This document shows positions 46,265-54,565 of a stretch of DNA of 64,000 bases, one piece after another (positions within the stretch are counted from its first letter, which is position 1; each line of letters starts with the position of its first letter). The notes below the pieces were generated by a model. It made no database searches, was not told where the DNA came from, and saw only the letters and a list, made by a program, of their open reading frames with translations. Source of the stretch: Deltaproteobacteria bacterium (GTDB taxonomy: Bacteria > Myxococcota_A > UBA796 > GCA-2862545); the NCBI GenBank assembly GCA_006226595.1, contig SBGP01000098.1:62001-126000 (forward strand), read 5' to 3'. The position numbers and the translations under genes were made by a program.

Positions 46265-46914
46265 GCCTCGAAGAGCTCGACGACTTCTACCGGCAGCAAC
46301 GGCGCGCCCGCTTCGGCACGCTGCTCCTCACCGGGACCGCGCTGGGGCTGACCGCGTGGGGCATCTCGCTGCTGCCCGACGGACCGCCCCCCACGGTGGA
46401 GTCCGTGGATGTGCCAGCGAAGCGGGCTCAGCACCTGCGCTTCGGCGAAGCCACGCCCGCGGCCGGTCCAGCAGCCTCGGCCGACCCCGAGGACACCGCC
46501 CCCCCGCCACCGCGCGACGAGGACGCCGCGGAGGCCGACGTCGTGGAGGCCGTGAACACGCTCCGGCGCGAGGGCGCCCGCTGCGCCGAGGGCGGCCTGT
46601 CGAGTCTGTCGCTGTCGCCTTCCCTCGCCGATGCCGCGCTGCTGCAGGCCGAGTGGCTCGCCCAGTCCGGGGTCAAGGCCCACGACACCCCCGGCAGTCC
46701 CCACGGCACCACGCCCCTTCAGCGCGCCGTGAACCAGGGCTTCGCCGGAGCCCAGGTCGGTGAGGTCCTCGCTTGGAACAGCGGCGAAGCCGAGGATGTC
46801 GTGGCCTGGTGGGAGGCCTCCCCGACGCACTGCGCGGTGCTCACGCAGCCGGGCGTGACCGAGGTCGGGGCCGGCGTGTCCGAGGACGTGTGGGTGGTCC
46901 TGGTCGGCGGATGA
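46261..46914 (+). CDS. Membrane-anchored CAP/SCP-domain protein
   Basis: A 217-residue protein. Residues about 18-36 form one membrane anchor (FGTLLLTGTALGLTAWGISLL). A Pro/Ala/Asp-rich stalk reaches to about residue 90, followed by a CAP domain with the typical elements VVEAVNTLRREGARC, LSLSPSLADAALLQAEWLAQ, VGEVLAWNSG, VVAWWEASPTHCAVL and VTEVGAGVS. Two cysteines (CAEGG and HCAVL) could pair. CAP proteins act outside the cytoplasm in varied roles. Co-translated with the GPP34-like gene; convergent with the kinase operon (3-base gap). Confidence 0.85.
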   Translation: MSLEELDDFYRQQRRARFGTLLLTGTALGLTAWGISLLPDGPPPTVESVDVPAKRAQHLRFGEATPAAGPAASADPEDTAPPPPRDEDAAEADVVEAVNTLRREGARCAEGGLSSLSLSPSLADAALLQAEWLAQSGVKAHDTPGSPHGTTPLQRAVNQGFAGAQVGEVLAWNSGEAEDVVAWWEASPTHCAVLTQPGVTEVGAGVSEDVWVVLVGG

Positions 46915-46917
46915 CGC

Positions 46918-47409
46918 CTACCGCGGCTGCCACCAAAGCTGAACCTCCACCAGGGGCACGAGCTCCGCGGTGAGCTCGCGATGGTTCAGGAGCCGTCCGC
47001 TGAGCGGGTGAGACGCCCCTTGTCGCGCCTCGACCTGCGCTCGGTAGTCCGGGTCCCACGTGAGCAGGCTGTCGCCCACCGTGAAGCTCACCGCCCCCGG
47101 CGGGATGTCGGCCAGCGCGATGCGATAGCTCCGCGTTCCCGGTCGCTCCCACGACGGACGCGCCCCGAGAAACGCGTAGTGCGGGTAGACGAGCTGCGGC
47201 GCCCCCCCAGCCACGACGAGCTCCGCGCGCATCCGCGCCTCCACCGCGGCCCGGCGCGGGAGGTAGTGCGGGTCCCGAAACCGTGCGAGGCCCCAGGCAT
47301 TGTCCTCGTCGAGCGCGGCCACCGCCTTGGCCCAGCCCTCCGACCCAGCCGCGGTCACCGAGCGAAACGGCTCGCCCCGGGCGTAGTGCGTCACGAAGTC
47401 CGGGATCAC
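46918..47409 (-). CDS. Unknown 163-residue protein, third gene of kinase operon
   Basis: No family recognised. A soluble alpha/beta protein of 163 residues with aromatic-rich segments (DPHYLPRRAAVEARMRAELV, PQLVYPHYAFLGARPSWERP, LVEVQLWWQP). Its GTG start at 47409 overlaps the kinase stop (GTGA), so it is made in step with the kinase and may be its partner or substrate. No signal peptide. Confidence 0.7.
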   Translation of the reverse strand: MIPDFVTHYARGEPFRSVTAAGSEGWAKAVAALDEDNAWGLARFRDPHYLPRRAAVEARMRAELVVAGGAPQLVYPHYAFLGARPSWERPGTRSYRIALADIPPGAVSFTVGDSLLTWDPDYRAQVEARQGASHPLSGRLLNHRELTAELVPLVEVQLWWQPR

Positions 47410-50400
47410 GCGGGGTCATCCAGGGTCTCGCGGACCCGGGCGATCGCGCGGGCGACGTCCGCGTGGCCCTCGGGACAGGTGCGCTCGGCGGCCTCCAGCG
47501 CCTGCCTCGCCAGGTTCGGGCGCCCCCCGGCGTGAAGGACCTCGGCTCGGAGTGCGAGCAGCTCCGCCACGTCCCCCATCGCGCCGATGGCTCGTGCCAG
47601 CGCCTCGGCCTGGTCGAGGAGTGCGAGGCCGTCGTCGGTGTCCGCGAGCCGCGCGAGCTGACCGAGCCAGTACGCCTCGAACACGCGGTCGCCGACCTCG
47701 CGGGCCACGGCCAGGGCCGCCTCCCAATGCTCGCGCGCTACGTCCACGTCGCCACCGTCGAACGCGAGGAAGCCCAGCGTGCCGAGCACCGCGCCTTCCA
47801 CTCGCCGGTCGCCCACCGATCGATTCACCGCCAGTGCCTGCTCGCCGAGCTGTCGCGCGCGATCGAGCTGGCCGAGCTCCTGGAGCAGCCCCGCGAGGTT
47901 CGCGAGCACGACCCCCTCGAAGCGGCGGTGCCCGACCTCTCGATGAAGCTTCAGCGCGGCCTCATAGGCCTCGACAGCCTCATCGCGCCGCCCCTCGTCG
48001 GCCGTGAGGTTGGCGAGGTTGCCCAGCGTGATCGCCTCGTCCCGCCGGCTGCCCGCTTCGCGAAATACCGCCACCGCGCGCTCGAGCGCGTGCCGAGCCT
48101 CGGCGAGCCGCCCCTGCTGGGCCGCGGCGATGCCCATGCCGCTGAGCGCCCGGCCCTGGCCCAGGCGGTCTCCGAATGCCCCCAGCTCCCAGGCCGCCTC
48201 GGCGAGCAGCCGCCGTCCCTCGGCGAGCTGACCCGCCTCGACCACGAGCAGACCGATGGCCGAGCGCGCCATGGCCGCACCACGGCGGTGACCGATGGCC
48301 TCGGCGGAGCGCAGAGCCGCCTCGTAGGCCTTGCGTCCGACGTCGGCCTCGCCGAGATCGCGATGCGCCATGCCCAGCGCCATCCAGCAGTCCCATTCCC
48401 CGCGACGGTCCCCGGCGGCGGCAAACGCCGCCCTGGCTTCCCCGAGCGTGGCGAGCACGCCCTCCCCGGCCCCCCCGTGGTGTTGCGCCAGTGCCTGGAG
48501 CAGGAGCACACGCGCTCGGTCGAGCCCCTCGAGCGGCAGCCCGGCCACCGCTTCCGACAAGGCACGCGCGGCCTTGGGTGGGCCCTGGATGTCGAGCACC
48601 ACTCGGGCTGCGCGCAGAGCGCCCACCGCGAGCGACGCGTCGCCCCACGCCACGGCCCTCCGGCAGGCCACCGCGAGGTTGTCGAGCTCGTTCGCGAGGC
48701 GTCGCCGGCGAGCGAGCCCGCCGTGCCCGTACAGCGACTCCCAGGCCGCATCACTGCCGAACGCCGCGAAGTAGGCCGCGTGGCGGCGCTGGACCGCGGT
48801 CTGCACCGGGTGCTGCTCGACGTAGGCCTGAACGGACAGTGGCAGCTCGAAGCGGTCGCCGACCCCGCGCACGAGCGAGTGCTCGACGAGCACGCCCACC
48901 TCGCGAACCGGGTCCGACACGTCGAGCACCGCCTCGACCGCCTCGAGCGCAAAGCCGCCAGCGAACACGCCGAGCTGGATCAACGCGCTCGCCGTCGCCG
49001 GCTCGAGCAGCTCGATCGACCACTCCAGCGCCGCGACCAGCGTGCCGTGCCGATCGTCGGTCCCCCTCCGAAGCAGGCCGAGGCCGAGCCGCTCGCGCAC
49101 GTCAGCGACCGACAGCACGCCGAGGCGACCGGCAGCCAGCTCGAGGGCGAGAGGCAGACCGTCGAGCTCGGCAGCCAGCGCGGCCAGGTCGGGATCGTCC
49201 GCGACGTCCACCCCTCGTGTCAGCGCCCGGACCGCCAGCAATCTCGCCGCGTCCTCCGGCGACAACGGCCCCAGCGGGAGCTCGGTCGCGTCGTCCCAGC
49301 CGAGCGAGCGGCGCGACGTGAGCAGCAGGCGGAGCTCGGGGGCGTGGGTCTGCAGCTCGCGGAGGACGTCGCCGTGCGCGCGCACGCGGTCGACCTGATC
49401 GAGGAGCAAGACCATCGGACCCCGACCGGCAATCGCTGCCCCCAGCTGGGCGACCGGATCCTCGCCCTCGAGGGGCACGTTCAGCGCACGCGCCATGGCG
49501 AACAGCAGTCCTTCGCGCGTCTGCGCATCCGTCAGGTCGCAGCGCCAGCCGTGTCCGTGCCCGGCGACGACCCAGTCGCGGGCGACCTCCGCGGCGAGGC
49601 GAGACTTGCCGATGCCCGCCGGTCCCTTGAGCACCACGGCCCCCGGGTTGCGCAGCGCCAGCGCCAGCGTGACGCGCTCCACCTGACGGCCGACGAACGC
49701 GTCCTCGGGCGGATGCACGCCGGGCCGTTCCTCGGGCGAGCGCGCCGCCGCCAACCCCAGCGCGTCGGCCAGCGAAGGCCCATGGACCGAGACCGCCCGC
49801 AGCGCGGCCGCGAGCGCGGCCATGCTCTCGAACCGATCCTCCGGGGACGCGGCGATGCACCGCTCGAGCACCGGCTCCAGCCAGTCCGGGCTCTCGGGCG
49901 CGGGACCGCTCGCCTCCCCTTCTCCGGACCACGAGAAGGTCGACGCCGCCGAGCGCGGGTCGCCGACGGCCAGCTCGAGGAGGGTCCGCCCCAGCGCATA
50001 CACGTCCGAGCGCGCGTCCACCGCCAGCCCACGGGTCTGCTCGGGCGACATGTAGCCCGGCGTTCCACGCACCCCCTCGTCCGCAAAGCCCTCGGCCGTC
50101 GCGATGCCGAGATCCCCCACCTTCACGGTGCCGTCCTCGGCATAGAGCAGGTTGTCGGGCTTCAGATCGAGGTGCACCAGTCCGAGCTCTTCGTGGGCAT
50201 AGCGGAGCGCGGCGCACACCTGGAGTCCGACCTCGACCACCGCGCGCGGCGGCAGGGGCAGGTGGTCCGAGAGCCGTCCGACACAGCGCTCCAGCGCGCA
50301 GAACCACACACCGTCGACCTCGCCGACCTCGTACACGTCGACGAGGTTCACGTGGCGGAGCAGTCCGCCGAGGCGCGCCTCTCGACGCAGTCCCCTCGCC

Positions 50401-50543
50401 CCTTCGCGCAGGACCTTCAGCGCGACCGGCTTGCGGAAGCCACCGGGACCGAGGAGCACCGCGTCGAACACCTGACCCGAGCCGCCCTCTCCGAGCAGCG
50501 GCCCGAGCTCGTAGCGTCCGAGGCGTGGTGGAGTCGACGGCAT
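47406..50543 (-). CDS. Ser/Thr kinase-NTPase-TPR-like signalling protein
   Basis: A 1045-residue multidomain protein. Residues 11-265 are a Hanks-type Ser/Thr kinase: Gly loop GEGGSGQVF, Lys43 (VALKVL), catalytic HLDLKPDN (124-131, Leu in place of the usual Arg) and DLG (144-146) for DFG, then GTPGYMSPEQ. Residues about 283-560 are a STAND-like NTPase with Walker A GPAGIGKS (307-314) and Walker B LLLDQVD (379-385), resembling LuxR/MalT-type or AfsR-type regulators. From about 690 to the end are helical pairs of the TPR type. There is no DNA-binding or membrane segment. The HLD form suggests activity not dependent on activation-loop phosphorylation. ATG at 50543. Confidence 0.88.
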   Translation of the reverse strand: MPSTPPRLGRYELGPLLGEGGSGQVFDAVLLGPGGFRKPVALKVLREGARGLRREARLGGLLRHVNLVDVYEVGEVDGVWFCALERCVGRLSDHLPLPPRAVVEVGLQVCAALRYAHEELGLVHLDLKPDNLLYAEDGTVKVGDLGIATAEGFADEGVRGTPGYMSPEQTRGLAVDARSDVYALGRTLLELAVGDPRSAASTFSWSGEGEASGPAPESPDWLEPVLERCIAASPEDRFESMAALAAALRAVSVHGPSLADALGLAAARSPEERPGVHPPEDAFVGRQVERVTLALALRNPGAVVLKGPAGIGKSRLAAEVARDWVVAGHGHGWRCDLTDAQTREGLLFAMARALNVPLEGEDPVAQLGAAIAGRGPMVLLLDQVDRVRAHGDVLRELQTHAPELRLLLTSRRSLGWDDATELPLGPLSPEDAARLLAVRALTRGVDVADDPDLAALAAELDGLPLALELAAGRLGVLSVADVRERLGLGLLRRGTDDRHGTLVAALEWSIELLEPATASALIQLGVFAGGFALEAVEAVLDVSDPVREVGVLVEHSLVRGVGDRFELPLSVQAYVEQHPVQTAVQRRHAAYFAAFGSDAAWESLYGHGGLARRRRLANELDNLAVACRRAVAWGDASLAVGALRAARVVLDIQGPPKAARALSEAVAGLPLEGLDRARVLLLQALAQHHGGAGEGVLATLGEARAAFAAAGDRRGEWDCWMALGMAHRDLGEADVGRKAYEAALRSAEAIGHRRGAAMARSAIGLLVVEAGQLAEGRRLLAEAAWELGAFGDRLGQGRALSGMGIAAAQQGRLAEARHALERAVAVFREAGSRRDEAITLGNLANLTADEGRRDEAVEAYEAALKLHREVGHRRFEGVVLANLAGLLQELGQLDRARQLGEQALAVNRSVGDRRVEGAVLGTLGFLAFDGGDVDVAREHWEAALAVAREVGDRVFEAYWLGQLARLADTDDGLALLDQAEALARAIGAMGDVAELLALRAEVLHAGGRPNLARQALEAAERTCPEGHADVARAIARVRETLDDPA

Positions 50544-50568
50544 CGCCGCGAGGCTACACCGACGGACG

Positions 50569-50952
50569 TCAGAGGTCGAAGCGCTCCTCGATCGCGACGC
50601 GCGCCTCGGCATCTTCGGCGCGTACGTCGACCACGTCGGCGAACAGCAGCACATCGACGAGCACGTCTCCCGACGCGGCCCCGCGCAGCACCAGCTCGCC
50701 GACGCGTCGCCACGGCAACGGCTGTGGCACCGGGAGCCCAGGCTCGATCTCGGAGGCGTGGATCTGGACCCGCACCTCGCCGCCCAGGGGATACGCGAAG
50801 CGCGCCTCGGCCTGCGTCGGCAGCGGACGGTCGGGCGCGATGAGCATGTAGATCGGCCCGTCGCCGACCTGCACGCCGATGGCCCGCGTGGGTCGTCGCT
50901 CGACGCCCGGCGCGTCCACGCCCTCTCGGTTGTCGCCTCGCTGTGCCCGCAT
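50569..50952 (-). CDS. Unknown 127-residue protein upstream of the kinase
   Basis: A beta-rich protein with no family I recognise: strands such as PIYMLIAPDRPLP, ARFAYPLGGEVRVQIHASEI and GDVLVDVLLFADVVDVRAED. No signal peptide. It stops 25 bases before the kinase start, so it is probably the first gene of a three-gene operon. ATG at 50952 is preferred; ATG at 50970 would add six residues. Confidence 0.6.
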   Translation of the reverse strand: MRAQRGDNREGVDAPGVERRPTRAIGVQVGDGPIYMLIAPDRPLPTQAEARFAYPLGGEVRVQIHASEIEPGLPVPQPLPWRRVGELVLRGAASGDVLVDVLLFADVVDVRAEDAEARVAIEERFDL

Positions 50953-51029
50953 GCCGGCACCGTACCGCATGCGACGCTCCCGCCGGGCCCCTGCCGCCGC
51001 ACGCGACGACAGGCCCGTGTTCAGCGGGA

Positions 51030-53351
51030 TCAGCGCTTGCCGATGCTTCCGAGCTTGGGCGACATGGCCAGTGCGAGCAGGTACGCGGCAATCGCCACGC
51101 CGAAGGCCTGGTGGTAGCCGTACAGGCGGCTCACGAACACCGTGCCGAGGCTCGCGACCACGCTCATCCACCCGTTGAACGCCCATGCCCAGGGCACCAT
51201 GCCGGCGGCCTCGGGGCGCAGGACGCGCAGGAACATCGGGAAGGGCATGCCCATCACGAAGCCCAGCGGCGCGAGGAACAGCGCGGTGAGGCCGATGCGG
51301 ACCACGATGGGCAGGCCGAGCGCACTCTCGTACAGCACACCCGGCACGACGAAGGCCTGGAACAGCCCGAGCGCGAGCACGGCGACGAGCACGCCCTGGA
51401 GCTTGCGGGTGAGGTCCTCGTCCGCGAGCCGCCCGACGACGATGCTGCCGAGGCCGCTGAACAGCAGCATCGTGCAGATGACCACCGTCACCGCGTACAC
51501 CGGATGGCCCACGAACAGCACCAGCTCGTGGATGAGCACGGTCTCGACGCCGAGGTAGCCGTAGCCGAGGCCGCACGCGTACAGCAGGCCGAAGGCGACG
51601 CCGTGCACGTCGGTGAGGCCAATGGGCCCGCGACGCATGAGCGGCACCAACACCAGCATCGAGCCGGCGACGACGGCGAGCAGCGCCTGGAGGATCAGCG
51701 AGTTGTAGATGATGTCGACCGGACGTGCCTCGACGGACTCTTCGTGCGCGAGGTAGCGCCACGAGCGGTCCAGCGACTCGAGGAAGCCGTCCGCGGACTC
51801 GTGGTACGGCCGGTTGTCGGTCATCACCGGGCCCTGCTCCATGTACTGGCGACGGATGCCCAGGTCGCGCTCGAGCGGGTCGGAGATGATCTCCTGCTTG
51901 CCAGGCCAGCGCTGGACGAGCGCCTTCGCACGCTGCTGCTCCTCGGGCGTGAACGGCCGCTTCTTGAGGAGCATGAAGATCTGGTTTCCGCCCACGAACA
52001 GGATGTGGTCGCCAGGACGCTCGACGCCGCGCTCCTTGAGCGCCTCGGCCGCGGCACGCACGAAGTGCCGCGTCTGGCCCTGGGCCGCGAAGCAGATGGT
52101 GCCATCCTCGGAGAGGTGGTCGAGGTAGGTGTGGAACGCTTCCTTCGTCTGCAGCAGGTTCGGCGACCACGCGTTCGCCATGAGGCCCGCGTTGCTGTGC
52201 AGGTTGGCGTGCACCATGTGGATGATGTCGTAGGGCTCCTCGGCGTGGAGGATGGCCGCGCGACCATCCGACCACACGCGGCGGGTGCCACCGTTGACGT
52301 AGGGATTCACCGGGTTGTCGGGCCAGCGAGTGGCGACGATCTCCCCGATCTCGGCGGCGATGTCGACGGCGTCGATGTCCGTGTGACCGGCGGCCTGGGC
52401 AGCTGCGACCTCGGGACCCGCGCTCGCCGCGAGGATCGCGATGCGCGAGCCCGGGGGGTGCATGCGGTACACGAAGGCGCGCGCCGCCGAGCGCGCCATG
52501 AAGTCCTTCTCCTTCTGCGTGAGCACCACGTGCGACGCCGAGGAGTTGTCGAGGAGCATGAACGTGCCGCGGTCGTCGGTGTGCACCGCGAGCCGCGTGA
52601 GCGGCGTCCACCGCGTGTACTCGACGTTGTCCTCGGAGTAGCCGGCGGCGTAGCGCACGTTGAGGATCTCGGTGCCCGTGGTCGCCACGCCGGTGAGCAG
52701 GAGGCTGGCGACGAGCGCGAGGGCGGCGACCGCGCGGCTACGTGCCTCGCCGATGACCTGGAACAGCAGCACCGCGGAAGCCGCGGTGACGCCGGTCACG
52801 ATCCACAGCACGTCGGGGGCGGGCAGCATGTAGAGGAGCGGGATGAACGCGACACCGCCGATGGCGCCGCCAATCAGGTCCGCGCCGTAGATGAGCCCGA
52901 TGTGCTCCTTGCGGCGCTGGAACACGCCCGCGAAGGACAGGCCGACGACGACGAACGGCACCGCGAGCACGGCCATGAGCGCGGTGAACCACATCGGATC
53001 GACGAGGTTCCACGCGATCGAGCTGCGCTCGCCGTAGTGCACGGGCGGCTGCTCGAACTGCACCGTGACCGGGAAGGTCAGGCACGCGAGCACCGCGATG
53101 ACGGTGGTGCCGCCCTGGATCAGGGACAGCCAGCCGAGGCGCTCCTCGAGGCCCTCGTCGGGCACGAGGTTGGGGTTGAGGTGCTGAAGCACCGCCCCGA
53201 AGCTGATGCCGAGCATGGCGAGCGCGAGTGCCAGGTGCGCGAAGCTCGCGAAGAGAATCACGCCGAACAGGCGGGTGAGCACGAGCTCGAACAGCACCAG
53301 CGCGAAGCTGAGCAGGAACATGGACGCGGCGACCGCGTGGTGGGGCTTCAT
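51030..53351 (-). CDS. Multi-pass membrane protein with spermidine-synthase-like domain
   Basis: A 773-residue protein with membrane helices at both ends and a soluble Rossmann-like middle. Residues 1-230 contain about six helices (beginning FLLSFALVLFELVLTRLFGV). Residues about 270-520 resemble a spermidine synthase/methyltransferase fold: RIAILAASAGPEVAAAQAAG, IDAVDIAAEIGEIVATRW, YDIIHMVHANLHSNAGLMAN and MTDNRPYH. Residues about 545-765 are five to seven more helices. The GxGxG nucleotide loop is altered (ASAGPE), so activity is doubtful. Members with this plan are common in deltaproteobacteria; function unknown. ATG at 53351. Confidence 0.82.
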   Translation of the reverse strand: MKPHHAVAASMFLLSFALVLFELVLTRLFGVILFASFAHLALALAMLGISFGAVLQHLNPNLVPDEGLEERLGWLSLIQGGTTVIAVLACLTFPVTVQFEQPPVHYGERSSIAWNLVDPMWFTALMAVLAVPFVVVGLSFAGVFQRRKEHIGLIYGADLIGGAIGGVAFIPLLYMLPAPDVLWIVTGVTAASAVLLFQVIGEARSRAVAALALVASLLLTGVATTGTEILNVRYAAGYSEDNVEYTRWTPLTRLAVHTDDRGTFMLLDNSSASHVVLTQKEKDFMARSAARAFVYRMHPPGSRIAILAASAGPEVAAAQAAGHTDIDAVDIAAEIGEIVATRWPDNPVNPYVNGGTRRVWSDGRAAILHAEEPYDIIHMVHANLHSNAGLMANAWSPNLLQTKEAFHTYLDHLSEDGTICFAAQGQTRHFVRAAAEALKERGVERPGDHILFVGGNQIFMLLKKRPFTPEEQQRAKALVQRWPGKQEIISDPLERDLGIRRQYMEQGPVMTDNRPYHESADGFLESLDRSWRYLAHEESVEARPVDIIYNSLILQALLAVVAGSMLVLVPLMRRGPIGLTDVHGVAFGLLYACGLGYGYLGVETVLIHELVLFVGHPVYAVTVVICTMLLFSGLGSIVVGRLADEDLTRKLQGVLVAVLALGLFQAFVVPGVLYESALGLPIVVRIGLTALFLAPLGFVMGMPFPMFLRVLRPEAAGMVPWAWAFNGWMSVVASLGTVFVSRLYGYHQAFGVAIAAYLLALAMSPKLGSIGKR

Positions 53352-53460
53352 GTGAGCCGAACCCTCCGGAGCAGCGGCCATAGCACGAAACGCCGCACGC
53401 TCCCCGTCAGCACCCGTGACCCTCGAGACCGATCCGCCCCCGAAAGGCGACAGTGATTAC

Positions 53461-53491
53461 GCTCGGTTTCACTCTGTTGCGGCAACCGAGC
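53461..53491. repeat. Inverted repeat upstream of small lipoprotein cluster
   Basis: Perfect 8-bp arms GCTCGGTT (53461-53468) and AACCGAGC (53484-53491) with a 15-base loop containing the smaller palindrome GTTGCGGCAAC. It lies about 90 bases upstream of the 60-residue lipoprotein gene and could be an operator or a leader hairpin. Confidence 0.45.
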
Positions 53492-53583
53492 CAATCGTCC
53501 TACTCAGAAGACACACACCGACCGACTGACACCGCGAGCCGATGCCCGGCACGCCGCGTGACGAAGCGGTCCTTCTTGGAGAG

Positions 53584-53766
53584 ATGATGCGTACCACTGC
53601 CCTTCTGCTGTTCCTTGCCGCTTGTGCCGCCGACGAGCCGGCGCCGACCCCCGCCGAGTCCGACAAGGTCGAGTTCGGCCTGTCCGCCGGTCCGGATGGC
53701 GCCTCGGTCGAGGTGAAGTCCGAGAAGACGGACGCCGACGTCGAGATCAACGCGAAGTCCAAGTAG
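53584..53766 (+). CDS. Small lipoprotein (60 residues)
   Basis: A very small exported lipoprotein: signal peptide with lipobox LAAC (Cys about 14), then about 46 residues that are acidic then alternating charged (VEVKSEKTDADVEINAKSK), predicted beta-strand. ATG at 53584 or 53587, with GGAG just upstream. First of three small envelope genes in tandem. Family unknown. Confidence 0.65.
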   Translation: MMRTTALLLFLAACAADEPAPTPAESDKVEFGLSAGPDGASVEVKSEKTDADVEINAKSK

Positions 53767-53816
53767 ACGCCGCGTCTCTCACCCCCTCTCCCCCAAACCT
53801 GTTGATTGGAGTTCCC

Positions 53817-53984
53817 ATGCTGTACTGGGCCCTGATGTTTCTTGTCCTTGCTCTGATTGCCGGTGCCTTCGGGCTGTCCGGCGTGGCCGGCGCGTCCACC
53901 TGGATCGCGCAGGTGCTGTTCATCGGCTTCCTGCTCTTCGCCATCGTCGGCTTCTTCGCGCGAAACGCCCCGCGCGAGATCTAG
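53817..53984 (+). CDS. DUF1328-like small membrane protein (YtjA type)
   Basis: A 55-residue protein with two hydrophobic segments joined by a Gly-rich turn: YWALMFLVLALIAGAFGLSG and ASTWIAQVLFIGFLLFAIVGFF. Size and the opening MLYWALMFLVLALIAG match the YtjA/DUF1328 family, which is found widely in envelope-stress gene sets. Precise function is unknown. Preceded by a weak ribosome site TTGGAG. Confidence 0.8.
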   Translation: MLYWALMFLVLALIAGAFGLSGVAGASTWIAQVLFIGFLLFAIVGFFARNAPREI

Positions 53985-54052
53985 CCAGCACCCACGCCGC
54001 TGCGGGCCGCCCCTCTCGGGCGGTCGCCCATCCCCCCTGCCCTGGAGCCCCC

Positions 54053-54505
54053 ATGATGCCCCGCATCCTGTTCGTCCTGTCCGCCATCGTGCTCACCACC
54101 GCCTGCGACAACTCCGTCACCGAGGAGCTGTCCGAGGTCCCGCCAGCCATGACGGACGGCGACGGCACCTGGAACGATGCACGCCGCGAGATGTCCGATG
54201 TCATCGACGAGATTGGCGACACCGTGGATCCGGGCCGCCGCGCGGAGATCGAGCTCGAGCTCGACCGTCAGCTGCAGGAGATCGACGACGTGCTCGCGAA
54301 CATGGAGGAAGACATCGAGAACTCCGACTGGGAGATCCGCATGGATGGCCTGGAGCAGGCTGCCGACAAGGCCCGCCGCGACCTCGCGAAGATCCCCGAT
54401 GCCGCGGGCGACGCCTGGAAGGACGCGTCCCACGAGGTGGCCACGGCCATCGAGGACCTCGACATGAAGGTGAAGAAGCTCAAGGTCGAGGTCGAGAACA
54501 AGTAG
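54053..54505 (+). CDS. Acidic coiled-coil lipoprotein
   Basis: A 150-residue exported lipoprotein with lipobox TTAC (Cys18). The mature chain is nearly all helix, with heptad-like hydrophobic spacing (IELELDRQLQEIDDVLANMEEDIEN) and a Lys-rich end (DMKVKKLKVEVENK). Probably an elongated periplasmic coiled coil. Third of the small envelope cluster. A GC-rich hairpin follows the stop by 16 bases. Confidence 0.75.
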   Translation: MMPRILFVLSAIVLTTACDNSVTEELSEVPPAMTDGDGTWNDARREMSDVIDEIGDTVDPGRRAEIELELDRQLQEIDDVLANMEEDIENSDWEIRMDGLEQAADKARRDLAKIPDAAGDAWKDASHEVATAIEDLDMKVKKLKVEVENK

Positions 54506-54521
54506 ACCGCTTCTCTCCCCC

Positions 54522-54559
54522 GAGCCCTGGCGCCCGCAATACCGCGGGGGCCGGGGCTC
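54522..54559. terminator. Hairpin between convergent genes, possible terminator
   Basis: GAGCCCTGGCGCCCGC and GCGGGGGCCGGGGCTC pair with a few mismatches around a 6-base loop. It lies between the coiled-coil lipoprotein and the convergent SDR gene. There is no U-tract on either strand, so termination efficiency is uncertain. Confidence 0.55.
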
Positions 54560-54565
54560 TGTGGC

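Noticed and set aside
47283-50843. Open frame of about 1186 codons on the plus strand
   Set aside because: It is antisense to the kinase gene, which has unmistakable catalytic motifs, and encodes an Arg/Glu/His-rich chain without domains.
50943-53456. Open frame of about 837 codons on the plus strand
   Set aside because: Antisense to the membrane protein at 51030-53351; His/Asp/Glu-rich without a recognisable fold.
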